Shown: positions 45,546-55,415 of the stretch, one piece after another
Numbering within the stretch: position 1 is the first letter of the stretch
Layout: the number at the start of each line of letters is the position of its first letter
From: an uncultured Pelagibacteraceae bacterium
Lineage (GTDB): Bacteria; Pseudomonadota; Alphaproteobacteria; Pelagibacterales; Pelagibacteraceae
DNA length: 64,000 bases
NCBI GenBank assembly: GCA_902594235.1
Contig: CACJLJ010000002.1
Span: 1-64,000, forward strand
Direction: 5' to 3'
Notes under the pieces: model-generated
What the model saw: only the letters and a program-made list of their open reading frames with translations
What the model was told of the DNA's origin: nothing
Database searches by the model: none
Position numbers and translations under genes: made by a program

Positions 45546-48401
45546 TCAATTTAAAAGTGGTTTTAAGAATTTACCTGTATAACTTTGATTAATTTTACAT
45601 ATTTCTTCAGGTTTTCCTTCTGCGATGATTTTACCACCCTTTATCCCTCCTTCAGGACCCATATCAACGATATAATCTGCGGTCTTAATTACATCTAAAT
45701 TGTGCTCAATAACTACAACTGTATTTCCTAAAGCTACAAAGGTATGAAGTATTTCCAAAAGTTTTTTAATATCATGTTGATGTAATCCTGTAGTTGGTTC
45801 ATCCAAGATATACATAGTTCTCCCTGTTGATCTTTTGGATAATTCTTTCGCTAATTTAATTCTTTGAGCTTCTCCACCAGAAAGTGTTGTGGCTTGTTGC
45901 CCTATTTTTATATAACCTAAACCTACTTTTTTTAGAGTTAGCAATTTTGTTTTTATATTTGATATATTTTCAAAATACTCACAACCTTCATCAACAGTCA
46001 TATTAAGAACATCTGCAATACTTTTATCTTTAAATTTTATTTCTAAAGTTTCACGATTATATCTTGTACCTTTACATTCATCGCACTGAATATATACATC
46101 AGGAAGAAAGTGCATTTCGTAAGTAATAACACCATCACCCTCACACGCTTCACACCTACCACCTCTAACGTTAAAAGAAAATCTACCTGGTTTATAACCC
46201 CTTGATTTTGACTCAGGTAACGCTGTGAACCAATCTCTAATAGGTCCAAATGCCCCTGTGTAAGTTGCTGGATTCGATCTTGGAGTTCTTCCTATTGGAG
46301 ATTGATCGATATCGATTACTTTATCAATCAACTCTATTCCTTTAAAGTTTTTAAAAGGTTTTGGAATTTTTCTTGATTTATTATTATTTAGAGTGAGATT
46401 TAGTGCGTTATACAATGTTTGTAATATTAAGGTGGACTTTCCACTTCCAGAAACTCCGGTAACACAAGTAAGACTACCCAATGGTATTTTCAGATTAACA
46501 TTATCCAAGTTATTTCCAGTTGCACCTGAAATTTCTAAAAATCTTCCATTTTTTGCCAGTCTTCTTTTTTTTGGTATTTCAATTTTTAATTTATTAGATA
46601 GATATTTCCCAGTTATACTATTTTTATTATTACTAATTTCTTTTGAAGTCCCTTCAGCAATTACTTCTCCTCCTTTATTACCTGCTTCTGGTCCAAGGTC
46701 TATAATATGATCAGCATTTTCCATTGTTTCAGTGTCGTGTTCAACTACAATCACTGTATTTCCTAAATCTCTTAATCTTTTTAATGCATTAATTAACTTA
46801 ACATTATCTTTTTGATGCAATCCAATAGACGGCTCATCCAAGACATACAAAACACCTGTTAAACCAGAACCTATTTGCGACGCCAATCTAATTCTTTGTG
46901 ACTCTCCTCCAGAAAGAGTTCCAGACTCTCTAGATAATGTTAGATAATCTAAACCAACGTTTAATAAAAAATTTAGTCTTTCATTTATTTCTTTTAAGAT
47001 ATGTTCAGCAATTTTGAGCTGTCTTTTATCTAAATTATTTTTTAAATTTTCAAACCAATTCGCAGCATCTAAAATTGATTTTTCTGTGACTTCACTTATA
47101 TGCAAACCATCAATTTTAACACAGAGAGCTTCATCTTTTAATCTATGTCCATTACATCTTTCACATTTTGTATCTGATTGATATTGAGATATTTCTTCTC
47201 TTTTCCAATCACTATCAGTTTCAAGATATCTTCTTTCAAGATTATTTATTACTCCTTCAAATGTTTTTTTATGTGAATATTTTTCATAACCATCATCATA
47301 AGTAAATTTTATCTCCTCATCGTCAGATCCATACAAAATGATATCTTTTATTTTTTTTGAGAGTTTTGACCATTTTTCATCTAGTGAAAAACCATAATGC
47401 TTAGATAGAGAAGCTAAAGTTTGAGCATAATAAAGAGTTGTTGTTTTGGCCCATGGTTCAATAGCACCATCTGCTATACTCTTTTTTTCATTTGGAATAA
47501 CTAAGTTTGGATCTACGTTTAATTTTATACCTATACCTTCACATTCTTCACATGCTCCAAATGGGCTATTAAAAGAGAATAATCTTGGTTCGATTTCCTC
47601 AATTGTAAAACCACTTTCAGGACATGCAAATTTTGTTGAAAAAATTAATTTTTCTAATTTTCTGAATTTTTTAGGTAAAGTTTCATCCTCATATTCAACA
47701 AAAATTAAGCCATTTGCTAAATTAACCGAAGTTTCAATACTCTCTGCTAATCTATTCCCCAAAGAAGAATTAAGAATAATTCTATCAACTAGAATTGAAA
47801 TATCATGTTTGATTTTTTTATTTAATTCAGGAATCTTATCAATATCATATAACACATCATCAATTTTAATTTTTCTAAAACCTCTTTTTTTATAACTTAA
47901 AATATCTTTTTTATATTCACCCTTACGACCTCTTACTACTGGAGCATAAATATATATAGTTGCTTTTTTAGGTAGTTGTTTTATTTTATCAACTATTTGA
48001 GTAACTGTTTGAGACGTAATAGGTTTACCTGTAAAAGGTGAGTATGGTATTCCAGCTCTTGCATATAAAACTCTCATGTAATCATAAATTTCTGTAACGG
48101 TAGCAACGGTTGATCTTGGATTTTTGGAAGTATTTTTTTGTTCAATGGATATAGCTGGACTTAAGCCCTCAATTAAATCAACATTGGGTTTTTTCATCTT
48201 ATCTAAAAACTGTCTTGCATAAGCTGATAAACTTTCAACATATCTTCTTTGTCCTTCTGCATAGACAGTATCAAATGCTAATGATGATTTTCCAGACCCA
48301 GAAAGCCCTGTTATGACCACAAATTTATCCTTGGGAATTTCTAAAGAAATATTCTTTAAGTTGTGTTCTTTTGCTCCCTTAATAACTATCTTTTTAATCA
48401 T
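45546..48401 (-). CDS. uvrA: Excinuclease ABC subunit A
   Basis: UvrA finds bulky DNA damage and loads UvrB in nucleotide-excision repair. The 951-residue protein is a double ABC ATPase: Walker [15 protein letters not shown] (about 31-44) and [14 protein letters not shown] (about 650), signatures [16 protein letters not shown] and [16 protein letters not shown], and Walker [13 protein letters not shown] and [12 protein letters not shown]. Zinc modules [17 protein letters not shown] and [10 protein letters not shown] are intact, while the first CxxC reads CPESG followed later by [10 protein letters not shown]. It is divergent from ssb with a 90-base gap. No GTTC-N7-GTTC LexA box was seen there. 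Confidence 0.98.
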   Translation of the reverse strand: MIKKIVIKGAKEHNLKNISLEIPKDKFVVITGLSGSGKSSLAFDTVYAEGQRRYVESLSAYARQFLDKMKKPNVDLIEGLSPAISIEQKNTSKNPRSTVATVTEIYDYMRVLYARAGIPYSPFTGKPITSQTVTQIVDKIKQLPKKATIYIYAPVVRGRKGEYKKDILSYKKRGFRKIKIDDVLYDIDKIPELNKKIKHDISILVDRIILNSSLGNRLAESIETSVNLANGLIFVEYEDETLPKKFRKLEKLIFSTKFACPESGFTIEEIEPRLFSFNSPFGACEECEGIGIKLNVDPNLVIPNEKKSIADGAIEPWAKTTTLYYAQTLASLSKHYGFSLDEKWSKLSKKIKDIILYGSDDEEIKFTYDDGYEKYSHKKTFEGVINNLERRYLETDSDWKREEISQYQSDTKCERCNGHRLKDEALCVKIDGLHISEVTEKSILDAANWFENLKNNLDKRQLKIAEHILKEINERLNFLLNVGLDYLTLSRESGTLSGGESQRIRLASQIGSGLTGVLYVLDEPSIGLHQKDNVKLINALKRLRDLGNTVIVVEHDTETMENADHIIDLGPEAGNKGGEVIAEGTSKEISNNKNSITGKYLSNKLKIEIPKKRRLAKNGRFLEISGATGNNLDNVNLKIPLGSLTCVTGVSGSGKSTLILQTLYNALNLTLNNNKSRKIPKPFKNFKGIELIDKVIDIDQSPIGRTPRSNPATYTGAFGPIRDWFTALPESKSRGYKPGRFSFNVRGGRCEACEGDGVITYEMHFLPDVYIQCDECKGTRYNRETLEIKFKDKSIADVLNMTVDEGCEYFENISNIKTKLLTLKKVGLGYIKIGQQATTLSGGEAQRIKLAKELSKRSTGRTMYILDEPTTGLHQHDIKKLLEILHTFVALGNTVVVIEHNLDVIKTADYIVDMGPEGGIKGGKIIAEGKPEEICKINQSYTGKFLKPLLN

Positions 48402-48448
48402 AATTTTTGTTGCTTTGACTTAATAAAATTAATATTCAGAGTAAATTG

Positions 48449-48457
48449 TGATATAAT
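48449..48457 (+). promoter_or_regulatory. Extended -10 promoter of ssb
   Basis: TGATATAAT at 48449-48457 combines the extended TG motif with a consensus TATAAT hexamer. The best -35 candidate 17 bases upstream (48429-48434) is TTAATA, weak as is usual with extended -10 promoters. Transcription would start near 48464, about 28 bases before the ssb ATG. Confidence 0.55.
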
Positions 48458-48491
48458 TCTAATTAATAAATTTAACAAATATTAAAATATT

Positions 48492-48944
48492 ATGGCTGGA
48501 AGTTTAAATAAAGTACTTTTAATTGGTCGTTTAGGCGCAGATCCTGAAATTAAACAAATGGTAAATGGTAAAAGTGTTGCTAGATTAAGTCTTGCAACAA
48601 GCCAATCCTGGAAAGACAAGAATACGGGAGAAAAAAAAGAAAAAACGGAATGGCACCGTATAGTTGTATTTAACGAAGGGTTAGTAAATGTTGTGCAGCA
48701 ATATTTAAAAAAGGGTGCTCAAATTTATGTTGAAGGACAACTAACAACACGAAAATGGAAAGATGAACAATCTGGACAAGAGAAATATTCAACCGAAGTA
48801 GTTATTCAAGGGTATAATTCCTCCTTAACGATGTTAGGTGGTGGTAATTCAGGTGGTGGTATTTCAAGTGATAATACTAAATCTTCCAATAATGATGACA
48901 TGTCACAAATTTCGAATGACATGGATGATGAAATTCCATTTTAA
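48492..48944 (+). CDS. ssb: Single-stranded DNA-binding protein
   Basis: A 150-residue SSB: an OB-fold domain (about 1-112) starting [20 protein letters not shown] with [11 protein letters not shown] and [17 protein letters not shown], then a Gly/Ser/Asn-rich linker, and the acidic tip DDEIPF that recruits repair and replication proteins. It coats single-stranded DNA in replication and repair. gyrA follows five bases later, a common alphaproteobacterial order. Confidence 0.97.
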   Translation: MAGSLNKVLLIGRLGADPEIKQMVNGKSVARLSLATSQSWKDKNTGEKKEKTEWHRIVVFNEGLVNVVQQYLKKGAQIYVEGQLTTRKWKDEQSGQEKYSTEVVIQGYNSSLTMLGGGNSGGGISSDNTKSSNNDDMSQISNDMDDEIPF

Positions 48945-48949
48945 TCCTT

Positions 48950-51529
48950 ATGCAAAAAACTGAAGAGATTAAAGAAAAGAACATAAAACTTATATCTATG
49001 CATGATGAAATGAGTTCATCTTATCTTTCTTATGCAATGAGTGTTATTGTTAGTAGAGCTCTACCAGATATTAGGGATGGTTTAAAACCTGTGCATCGTA
49101 GAATATTATACGCAATGTACAAAGGTGGTTATGATTGGTCTAAGCAATTTAGAAAATCAGCAAGAATAGTTGGGGATGTTATTGGTAAATATCATCCTCA
49201 TGGAGATCAATCGGTTTATGATGCATTAGTTCGAATGGTTCAAGATTTTTCTATGAGCTTACCTTTAGTCGAGGGACAAGGAAACTTCGGTTCAATTGAT
49301 GGAGATCCTGCAGCTGCTATGAGATATACTGAAACAAGATTATCTAAAGTTTCACAATATCTTATAGATGATATTGAAAAGAAAACTGTTGAATTTAAAA
49401 GTAATTATGATGAAACAGAAAAAGAACCAACAGTATTACCATCTCAATATCCAAATCTTTTAGTTAATGGTGCAGGAGGAATTGCAGTTGGAATGGCAAC
49501 TAGTATTCCACCTCATAATTTAGGTGAAATAATTGATGGAACTTTAGCATTAATTGAAAATAAAGATATTACAATCAAACAATTGATGAAACATATACCT
49601 GGACCAGACTTTCCTACTGGAGGAGTAATAATAGGAAAAGATATGATCAAACAAGGTTATTCTAAGGGAAGAGGTTCATTCAAAGTACGAGGTCAAATAT
49701 CAATAGAACAAGCTAAAAATGGAAGAGAAAGATTAGTGATAACATCAATACCTTATCAAGTTAATAAATCAGTTTTAAATGAAAGAATAGCGCAATTAGT
49801 GAGAGAAAAAAAAATTGAAGGTATTAGAGATATCAGAGATGAGTCTAATAGAGAAGGTATTAGAGTATCAATAGATTTACGAAGTGGCGTTGAGCCTGAA
49901 ACAGTCAAAAGACAACTGTATAAAAATACACAAATAGAGAGTTCATTTGGTTTTAATACATTAGCTATTGTAGATGGAAAACCAGAAACATGTAATCTTA
50001 AAGATTTTTTAACAAACTTTTTATCATTTAGAGAAGATGTTGTAATCAAGAAAACTAAATTTGATCTGAAAAAAGCTGAAGATAGAGCTCATATATTAAT
50101 TGGTTTATCTGTTTCCGTTGAAAATTTAGATAAGATAATTAAAATTATTCGTTCATCAAAAACACCTGAAGATGCAAAAAAATCTATATTAAAAACTAAA
50201 TGGAAAATTAATAAATCTCAAAAATTGGTCTCGCTAATTGAAAATAAAAAATCTAAAGGTCTTTATAATCTTTCAGACAACCAAGTTGATGCGATTTTAG
50301 AATTAAGATTACAAAAATTAACTGCACTTGGTATTAACGAAATTGAAGTTGAAATAAAAAAGCTTGCTGATTTAATAACAAAATATAAAAAAATTATTTC
50401 ATCTAAAAAAGAATTATTAAAAGTAATTAGTCAAGAACTATCAAGCATCAAAGAGAAATTTTCAGTCAAAAGAAGAACAGATATAATTGATGCGGTATTA
50501 AATTATGATATCGAAGAAACTATTCAAAAAGAGTCTGTTATTATTACTGTTACTTTACAAGGTTATATAAAAAGAGGTTCATTGAATAATGTTAAACAAC
50601 AAAAAAGAGGTGGCAAAGGTAAAACAGGAATCACAACAAGAAATGAAGACTCTGTTGTACAAACACTATCAGTAAACACACACACATCAGTTCTTTTCTT
50701 TTCTACTGAGGGTCTTGTTTATAGAATTAAAGCTTGGAAAATTCCTGTGGGTACTGCAGCCTCTAAAGGTAAATCTTTATTTAATATTCTGCCTTTAAAA
50801 AATCACCAATCAATAAGCTCAATTATGCCTTTCCCAGATAGTCAGTCAGAATTAAAAGATTATCAGATCGTTTTTGCCACCTCTCAAGGAAAGGTTAGAA
50901 AAAATAGTCTTGAAGATTTTTCATCAATTAATGCTGCTGGAAAAATCGCAATGAAATTAGACACTAATGATAAAATTGTAGGTGTTAAGATCTGCAAAGA
51001 AGATCAAGATATAATTTTGAGTACTAAGTTTGGTAAATGTATAAGATTTGAGTCAAAAAAATTAAGAGTTTTTAAAGGTAGATCCTCAAAAGGTATAAAA
51101 GGTATTGTTTTAGCTCCTAATGATCAAATTGTATCTCTTTCTATCATAGATAACGACAAAGAAATTAAAAAAGGAAAAAAAAATAAAGATCAAAAATCAG
51201 AACTAAAAGCCAAAGAAAAGTTCATACTTTCAATTACAGAAAATGGATTTGGAAAAAAAACACCTCATACTGATTATAGAGTCACAAATCGTGGTGGTAA
51301 GGGAATTATTGGAATTATTAACTCGCCAAGAAATGGCAATATTTCATCATCCTTTCCTGTTTTTGATGGTGATGAAATTTTAATTTCAACAAATAAAGGT
51401 AGAGTAATAAGAGTTGCGGTTAAAGAAATTAGGACTGCTGGAAGAAATACTCAAGGTGTTAGAATTATTAAATTATCAGGTGAAGAAAAAGTTGTTTCTG
51501 CAGACAAAATTAATGATAATTTAGTTTAA
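48950..51529 (+). CDS. gyrA: DNA gyrase subunit A
   Basis: GyrA cuts and reseals DNA to introduce negative supercoils with GyrB. The 859-residue protein has the winged-helix/tower part with [20 protein letters not shown] and the catalytic Tyr in [11 protein letters not shown], a coiled-coil gate, and a C-terminal beta-pinwheel that starts with the GyrA box (QQKRGGKG), which separates it from ParC. A Lys-rich insertion (about residues 740-760, around [18 protein letters not shown]) interrupts the pinwheel. It overlaps the coaD start by one base. Confidence 0.97.
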   Translation: MQKTEEIKEKNIKLISMHDEMSSSYLSYAMSVIVSRALPDIRDGLKPVHRRILYAMYKGGYDWSKQFRKSARIVGDVIGKYHPHGDQSVYDALVRMVQDFSMSLPLVEGQGNFGSIDGDPAAAMRYTETRLSKVSQYLIDDIEKKTVEFKSNYDETEKEPTVLPSQYPNLLVNGAGGIAVGMATSIPPHNLGEIIDGTLALIENKDITIKQLMKHIPGPDFPTGGVIIGKDMIKQGYSKGRGSFKVRGQISIEQAKNGRERLVITSIPYQVNKSVLNERIAQLVREKKIEGIRDIRDESNREGIRVSIDLRSGVEPETVKRQLYKNTQIESSFGFNTLAIVDGKPETCNLKDFLTNFLSFREDVVIKKTKFDLKKAEDRAHILIGLSVSVENLDKIIKIIRSSKTPEDAKKSILKTKWKINKSQKLVSLIENKKSKGLYNLSDNQVDAILELRLQKLTALGINEIEVEIKKLADLITKYKKIISSKKELLKVISQELSSIKEKFSVKRRTDIIDAVLNYDIEETIQKESVIITVTLQGYIKRGSLNNVKQQKRGGKGKTGITTRNEDSVVQTLSVNTHTSVLFFSTEGLVYRIKAWKIPVGTAASKGKSLFNILPLKNHQSISSIMPFPDSQSELKDYQIVFATSQGKVRKNSLEDFSSINAAGKIAMKLDTNDKIVGVKICKEDQDIILSTKFGKCIRFESKKLRVFKGRSSKGIKGIVLAPNDQIVSLSIIDNDKEIKKGKKNKDQKSELKAKEKFILSITENGFGKKTPHTDYRVTNRGGKGIIGIINSPRNGNISSSFPVFDGDEILISTNKGRVIRVAVKEIRTAGRNTQGVRIIKLSGEEKVVSADKINDNLV

Positions 51530-52023
51530 TGAAAAAAGTAGCTATTTATCCAGGAACGTTCGATCCAATTACATTTGGTCACATAGATGTAATTAAAAAA
51601 GGTTTAAAATTATTTGACAAAATTGTTGTAGCAGTTTCTGACGTTGATAATAAAGATTACCTTTTTAATTCAGATGAAAGAATAGAAATTACTAAAAAAG
51701 CTTTATTTTCAGATCTTAAATTAAATAAAAAAAAAATTACAATTATAAGTTTTACAACTCTGACAACGGATTTATGTAAAAAATATAAATCTAATATTAT
51801 TTTAAGAGGATTGAGAGCGGTTTCTGATTTTGAATATGAATTTCAATTAGCAGGAATGAATAGAAAATTAAATAGTAATATCGAAACTTTATTTTTAATG
51901 TCTGATGTGGAAAATCAAATTATTTCATCAAAATTTGTTAAAGAAATAATAAAATTAAAAGGTGATATTAAAAAATTTGCTACCAAAAGCACAATAAAAT
52001 TATTAAAAGAAAAATATGAATAA
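51529..52023 (+). CDS. coaD: Phosphopantetheine adenylyltransferase
   Basis: CoaD makes dephospho-CoA from 4'-phosphopantetheine and ATP, the penultimate coenzyme A step. The 164-residue nucleotidyltransferase has YPGTFDPITFGHIDVIKKG with the TxGH-type motif, LRGLRAVSDFEYEFQLAGMN and the C-terminal ISSKFVKEI. It overlaps the next gene (cyclophilin) by eight bases. The order gyrA-coaD-ppi-tgt is known from other alphaproteobacteria. Confidence 0.96.
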   Translation: MKKVAIYPGTFDPITFGHIDVIKKGLKLFDKIVVAVSDVDNKDYLFNSDERIEITKKALFSDLKLNKKKITIISFTTLTTDLCKKYKSNIILRGLRAVSDFEYEFQLAGMNRKLNSNIETLFLMSDVENQIISSKFVKEIIKLKGDIKKFATKSTIKLLKEKYE

Positions 52024-52576
52024 ATTTTTATTAAAAATTCTTATTATATTCTTTTTAATAACAAACCAAACAATGTCGGAGGAGAATATTATGATTTTAA
52101 AATTAAAAGATGGTGATGTGAAAATTGAATTATTTGATGATGTTGCGCCAAAACATGTAAAGAGAATAAAAGAATTAGCTGATGCAGGCAAATATGACAA
52201 TGTAGTTTTTCATCGTGTGATAGACGGATTTATGGCTCAAACAGGTGATGTAAAATTTGGAAATTCAAGTTCAAAAGATTTTAATTTGAGAATGGCTGGA
52301 ATGGGTGGTTCAGACTTACCAGATTTAGAACAAGAATTTAATAGTTTACCACATGATAGAGGAACTTTATCAATGGCAAGATCATCAGATCCTAATAGTG
52401 CTAATAGTCAATTCTTCATATGTTTTAAACCAGCTCCTTTTTTAGACAGACAATATACTGTATTTGGTAAAGTAATTTCTGGTATGGAATTTGTAGATAA
52501 AATTAAAAGAGGGGATGAGAATAATAACGGCGCTGTATCAGATCCAGATAAAATTATAAGTTTTAAATCTCTATAG
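52016..52576 (+). CDS. Exported cyclophilin-type peptidylprolyl isomerase
   Basis: A 186-residue cyclophilin with an N-terminal hydrophobic signal (about 1-21, LLKILIIFFLITNQTMS), so probably periplasmic. The catalytic core is intact: VVFHRVIDGFMAQTGD with the active Arg, LSMARSSDPNSANSQFFIC and FLDRQYTVFGKVISGMEF. These enzymes speed proline isomerisation in folding. PpiA (periplasmic) is the nearest named group. It overlaps coaD by eight bases and tgt follows eight bases later. Confidence 0.92.
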   Translation: MNKFLLKILIIFFLITNQTMSEENIMILKLKDGDVKIELFDDVAPKHVKRIKELADAGKYDNVVFHRVIDGFMAQTGDVKFGNSSSKDFNLRMAGMGGSDLPDLEQEFNSLPHDRGTLSMARSSDPNSANSQFFICFKPAPFLDRQYTVFGKVISGMEFVDKIKRGDENNNGAVSDPDKIISFKSL

Positions 52577-52584
52577 TCGTTTAA

Positions 52585-53697
52585 ATGGCATTAAAAGATT
52601 TTGCCTTTAAAGTTTTAAAAACTGATAAATTTGCTAGACGGGGTATAATAGAAACTCATCGAGGAAATATTAATACACCTGCATTCATGCCAGTTGGCAC
52701 ACAAGCTACAGTTAAAGCCTGTACCATTAATGATATAAAAAAAACTGGCTCTGAAATTATTTTAGGTAACACTTATCATTTAATGATAAGACCAGGAGTA
52801 GAAAGAATTCAAAAAGCAGGTGGATTGCATAGTTTTATGAATTGTGACTTACCTATATTGACTGACTCTGGTGGTTTTCAAGTAATGTCACTCTCAAAAT
52901 TAAATAAGATAGATAGAGAAAAAGGTGCAATATTTAACTCCCATGTAGATGGGAAGAAATATTATCTAAGTCCTGAAGAAAGTATAAGAATACAGTTAGG
53001 GTTAAATTCAGATATTGTTATGATAATGGATGAATGTCCAAAAAAAACTAATGATTACGATTTAATAAAAAAGTCTATGAAATTATCTTTACATTGGGCT
53101 GAAAGATCCAAAAAAGCTTTTGGAAAAAAACCACATAAAGCTCTATTTGGTATTATTCAAGGTGGTCTTTTTAAAGATTTAAGAGTTAAGTCTTTGAAGG
53201 GGTTACTATCAATAAATTTTGATGGTTATGCTATTGGTGGTTTAGCGGTAGGTGAGTCTCAAGAGGAAATGTTTACAGTTTTGGATGATATTAAGGATGA
53301 GCTTCCTGATGATAAACCTCACTATTTAATGGGTGTTGGAACACCATCGGATATTCTTGGAGCTGTAAAAAGAGGCATTGATATGTTTGACTGTGTAATG
53401 CCAACAAGATCAGGAAGAACAGGACTTGCTTTTACATGGAACGGAAGAATTAATATTCGTAATAGAAAATATCAAAATGATAACACTCCGCTTGATGAAA
53501 ATTGTAAAAATTTGGACTTGAATAAGTATTCTAAGAATTATTTAAATCATCTTTTTAATACAAACGAGATTTTAGGATCTATGATTTTAACTCTCAATAA
53601 TATTAATTTTTATCAAGAATTGATGGATCAAATTAGAAAGAATATTGAAAATGGTACTTTTGACGAATTTCACAATAAATACATAAATAAGTTGTAA
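52585..53697 (+). CDS. tgt: tRNA-guanine transglycosylase with degenerate zinc site
   Basis: Tgt exchanges guanine 34 of certain tRNAs for the queuosine precursor. The 370-residue TIM-barrel has both catalytic aspartates (LTDSGGFQVMSLSKL; GIDMFDCVMPTRSGRTG). The C-terminal zinc site of the family, C-x-C-x2-C plus a His 31 residues after the first Cys, reads C307-K-N309-L-D-L312 and N338 here: three of four ligands are gone, while flanking residues (YSKNYLNHLF, EILG, LTLNN) keep the fold. The enzyme is therefore likely to work without zinc, which fits a zinc-poor ocean life style, or to be impaired. It precedes tRNA-Lys by 79 bases. Confidence 0.95.
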   Translation: MALKDFAFKVLKTDKFARRGIIETHRGNINTPAFMPVGTQATVKACTINDIKKTGSEIILGNTYHLMIRPGVERIQKAGGLHSFMNCDLPILTDSGGFQVMSLSKLNKIDREKGAIFNSHVDGKKYYLSPEESIRIQLGLNSDIVMIMDECPKKTNDYDLIKKSMKLSLHWAERSKKAFGKKPHKALFGIIQGGLFKDLRVKSLKGLLSINFDGYAIGGLAVGESQEEMFTVLDDIKDELPDDKPHYLMGVGTPSDILGAVKRGIDMFDCVMPTRSGRTGLAFTWNGRINIRNRKYQNDNTPLDENCKNLDLNKYSKNYLNHLFNTNEILGSMILTLNNINFYQELMDQIRKNIENGTFDEFHNKYINKL

Positions 53698-53731
53698 AGT
53701 CGAAACGATTTGTCACAAAAATTCCTATTTG

Positions 53732-53747
53732 AATTATTTAAATAATT
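53732..53747. promoter_or_regulatory. Perfect 16-base AT palindrome upstream of tRNA-Lys
   Basis: AATTATTTAAATAATT is perfectly self-complementary and lies 29 bases before tRNA-Lys. It could be part of the tRNA promoter region (a TTGTCA box lies at 53710-53715), but such palindromes arise by chance in sequence this AT-rich. Confidence 0.25.
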
Positions 53748-53776
53748 ATGTATACAACACCAATATTTAGTGAGTT

Positions 53777-53852
<76 letters not shown>

Positions 53853-53857
53853 TTAGT

Positions 53858-54682
53858 TTAAGTTTTTTTAATTGGTGGAAATTCTAGAACAATTTCGTTT
53901 GTCCACTCATTTATTTTTTTTATTCTATTTTCAGCAGAAGGATGAGTACTCATAAACTCTGGTTGTGCTTTTCCCTTATTTAATTTTTTCATTCTTTCCC
54001 AAATTTTAGCAGTTTCTCTTATATCATAACCAGATAAAGAAGAAAAAATCATCCCTAAATAATCAGCTTCACTCTCTTGCTTTCTATTAAATGGATTCAT
54101 TATACCAAGTTGAGATAACAAACCAACAGTGTTCATGCCCGTAGTTCTATTTACTGTAGATAGTTTTCCTCCAGATAAAATATCAATTACTTGTGTGCTT
54201 ACATTAAGCACAGCACCTCGACTTGCTCTCTCAACTGAGTGTTTTGCAACTGCATGAGCAATTTCATGCCCCATAACAGCTGCTAACCCATTAGTGTTTT
54301 TGGTTACTTCAAAAATACCACTATAGACTGCAATTTTACCTCCAGGCATGCACCAAGCATTTCTAACTTTTTTATTATCAATCAATATATACTCCCAATC
54401 AAAATTTGATGTCGGATCACTTAAGTTTTCTTGATAGAAGTATTCTCCAATTGAATTTTCCATTTTTTTTCCAATTTCTTTAATTTCATCAAGTTTAGAA
54501 TCAGTAATTAATTTTTCCTTTTTTTTTACTTGTTCATAGATTTTAGCAGCTTGAGCATTTAATTTTCTCTCAGGAATTATCTTAAATTGCCTTCTTTCAG
54601 TTATCGGTGCTGTAGAACATGAATTTAGGATAAAACCACAACATCCACAGCCGACATAGGATAAAAATTTTCTTCTATTCAT
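53858..54682 (-). CDS. M48-family metalloprotease with Tat-type lipoprotein signal
   Basis: A 274-residue zinc protease: HEIAHAVAKHS carries the HExxH zinc motif and ESEADYLGM supplies the third ligand Glu. The N-terminus NRRKFLSYVGCGCCGF followed by LNSC has a twin-arginine-like motif (RRKFL), a hydrophobic Cys-containing core and a lipobox, so it is probably a Tat-exported lipoprotein. Family members such as LoiP and BepA degrade or repair outer-membrane proteins; which role applies here is not clear. It is divergent from the 25-codon frame and DUF502 gene. Confidence 0.88.
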   Translation of the reverse strand: MNRRKFLSYVGCGCCGFILNSCSTAPITERRQFKIIPERKLNAQAAKIYEQVKKKEKLITDSKLDEIKEIGKKMENSIGEYFYQENLSDPTSNFDWEYILIDNKKVRNAWCMPGGKIAVYSGIFEVTKNTNGLAAVMGHEIAHAVAKHSVERASRGAVLNVSTQVIDILSGGKLSTVNRTTGMNTVGLLSQLGIMNPFNRKQESEADYLGMIFSSLSGYDIRETAKIWERMKKLNKGKAQPEFMSTHPSAENRIKKINEWTNEIVLEFPPIKKT

Positions 54683-54712
54683 TTTACATTAACATTGATA
54701 ATATATTTATTA

Positions 54713-54790
54713 ATGAATCTAAATAATAAAATTTTATTATTTCTTTTTGTTATAGCAATTTTTTTTGTAATATACTCAAGTTTTAATTGA
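54713..54790 (+). CDS. Candidate 25-residue single-span membrane peptide
   Basis: An ATG at 54713 opens a 25-codon frame ending TGA at 54790: MNLNNKILLFLFVIAIFFVI, then YSSFN. It is a nearly pure membrane helix with a polar start and end, a layout like known bacterial small membrane proteins. The next gene (DUF502) begins four bases after its stop, which suggests coupling. No clear ribosome-binding site precedes the ATG, and AT-rich DNA makes hydrophobic frames by chance, so this is tentative. Confidence 0.35.
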   Translation: MNLNNKILLFLFVIAIFFVIYSSFN

Positions 54791-54794
54791 AATT

Positions 54795-55415
54795 ATGTCA
54801 AAAAATAAAAAAAGAAAATCTTTAACTCTAGTTTTGAGAAACTACTTTATCACAGGAGTAGTAGTTTTGATTCCCATAGGTTTTACTTTATATCTTAGTA
54901 AGATTTTAATAAATTTATCTTCAAGGCTAATACCGCCCAACATTAATCCAAATAATTACTTACCTTATGCCATTCCAGGTATAGAAATATTGATTTCAAT
55001 AATCTTGATTACATTCGTTGGTGGTTTGTCATTATCATTTTTAGGTAAAAGAATTTTAAAACTTATAGATGATTTGTTTAAAAGAATTCCATTTCTAAGA
55101 ACAATTTATTCAGCAATTCTTCAAATGACTGAAACTTTTTCTAATAAGGATAATAATGATAAAAAGAGTGTTGTTTTGATTGAGTACCCAAGAAAAGGTG
55201 TTTGGGCAGTCGGTTTTGCGACAAAAGAAAATAAAGGTGAAATGGCTCAAAAAACCAATCAAAAACTTATTAATGTTTTTGTTCCAACTACACCAAATCC
55301 CACCAGTGGTTTTTTACTAATGTTTCCAATCGATGAAGTCATATATCTTAATATGACATTTGAAGAGGCATCTAAGTTTATAGTTTCTGCGGGAACATCT
55401 ACGGGAAAAAATTAG
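54795..55415 (+). CDS. DUF502 family membrane protein
   Basis: A 206-residue protein with two membrane helices (about 15-35 and 58-80) and the DUF502 pattern: LRNYFITGVVVLIPIGFTLY, KRIPFLRTIYSAILQ, YPRKGVWAVGFAT, FVPTTPNPTSGFLLMFP. The function is unknown; homologs are widespread in proteobacteria and plants (COV family). It overlaps recG convergently by four bases; alphaproteobacteria often keep DUF502, recG and sdhE together, as here. Confidence 0.92.
   Translation: MSKNKKRKSLTLVLRNYFITGVVVLIPIGFTLYLSKILINLSSRLIPPNINPNNYLPYAIPGIEILISIILITFVGGLSLSFLGKRILKLIDDLFKRIPFLRTIYSAILQMTETFSNKDNNDKKSVVLIEYPRKGVWAVGFATKENKGEMAQKTNQKLINVFVPTTPNPTSGFLLMFPIDEVIYLNMTFEEASKFIVSAGTSTGKN

Noticed and set aside
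46393-47895. Plus-strand frames of 105 and 149 codons inside uvrA
   Set aside because: They lie entirely opposite conserved uvrA motifs and resemble no protein.
48402-48491. LexA operator between uvrA and ssb
   Set aside because: No GTTC-N7-GTTC or GAAC-N7-GAAC pattern, the alphaproteobacterial form, is present.
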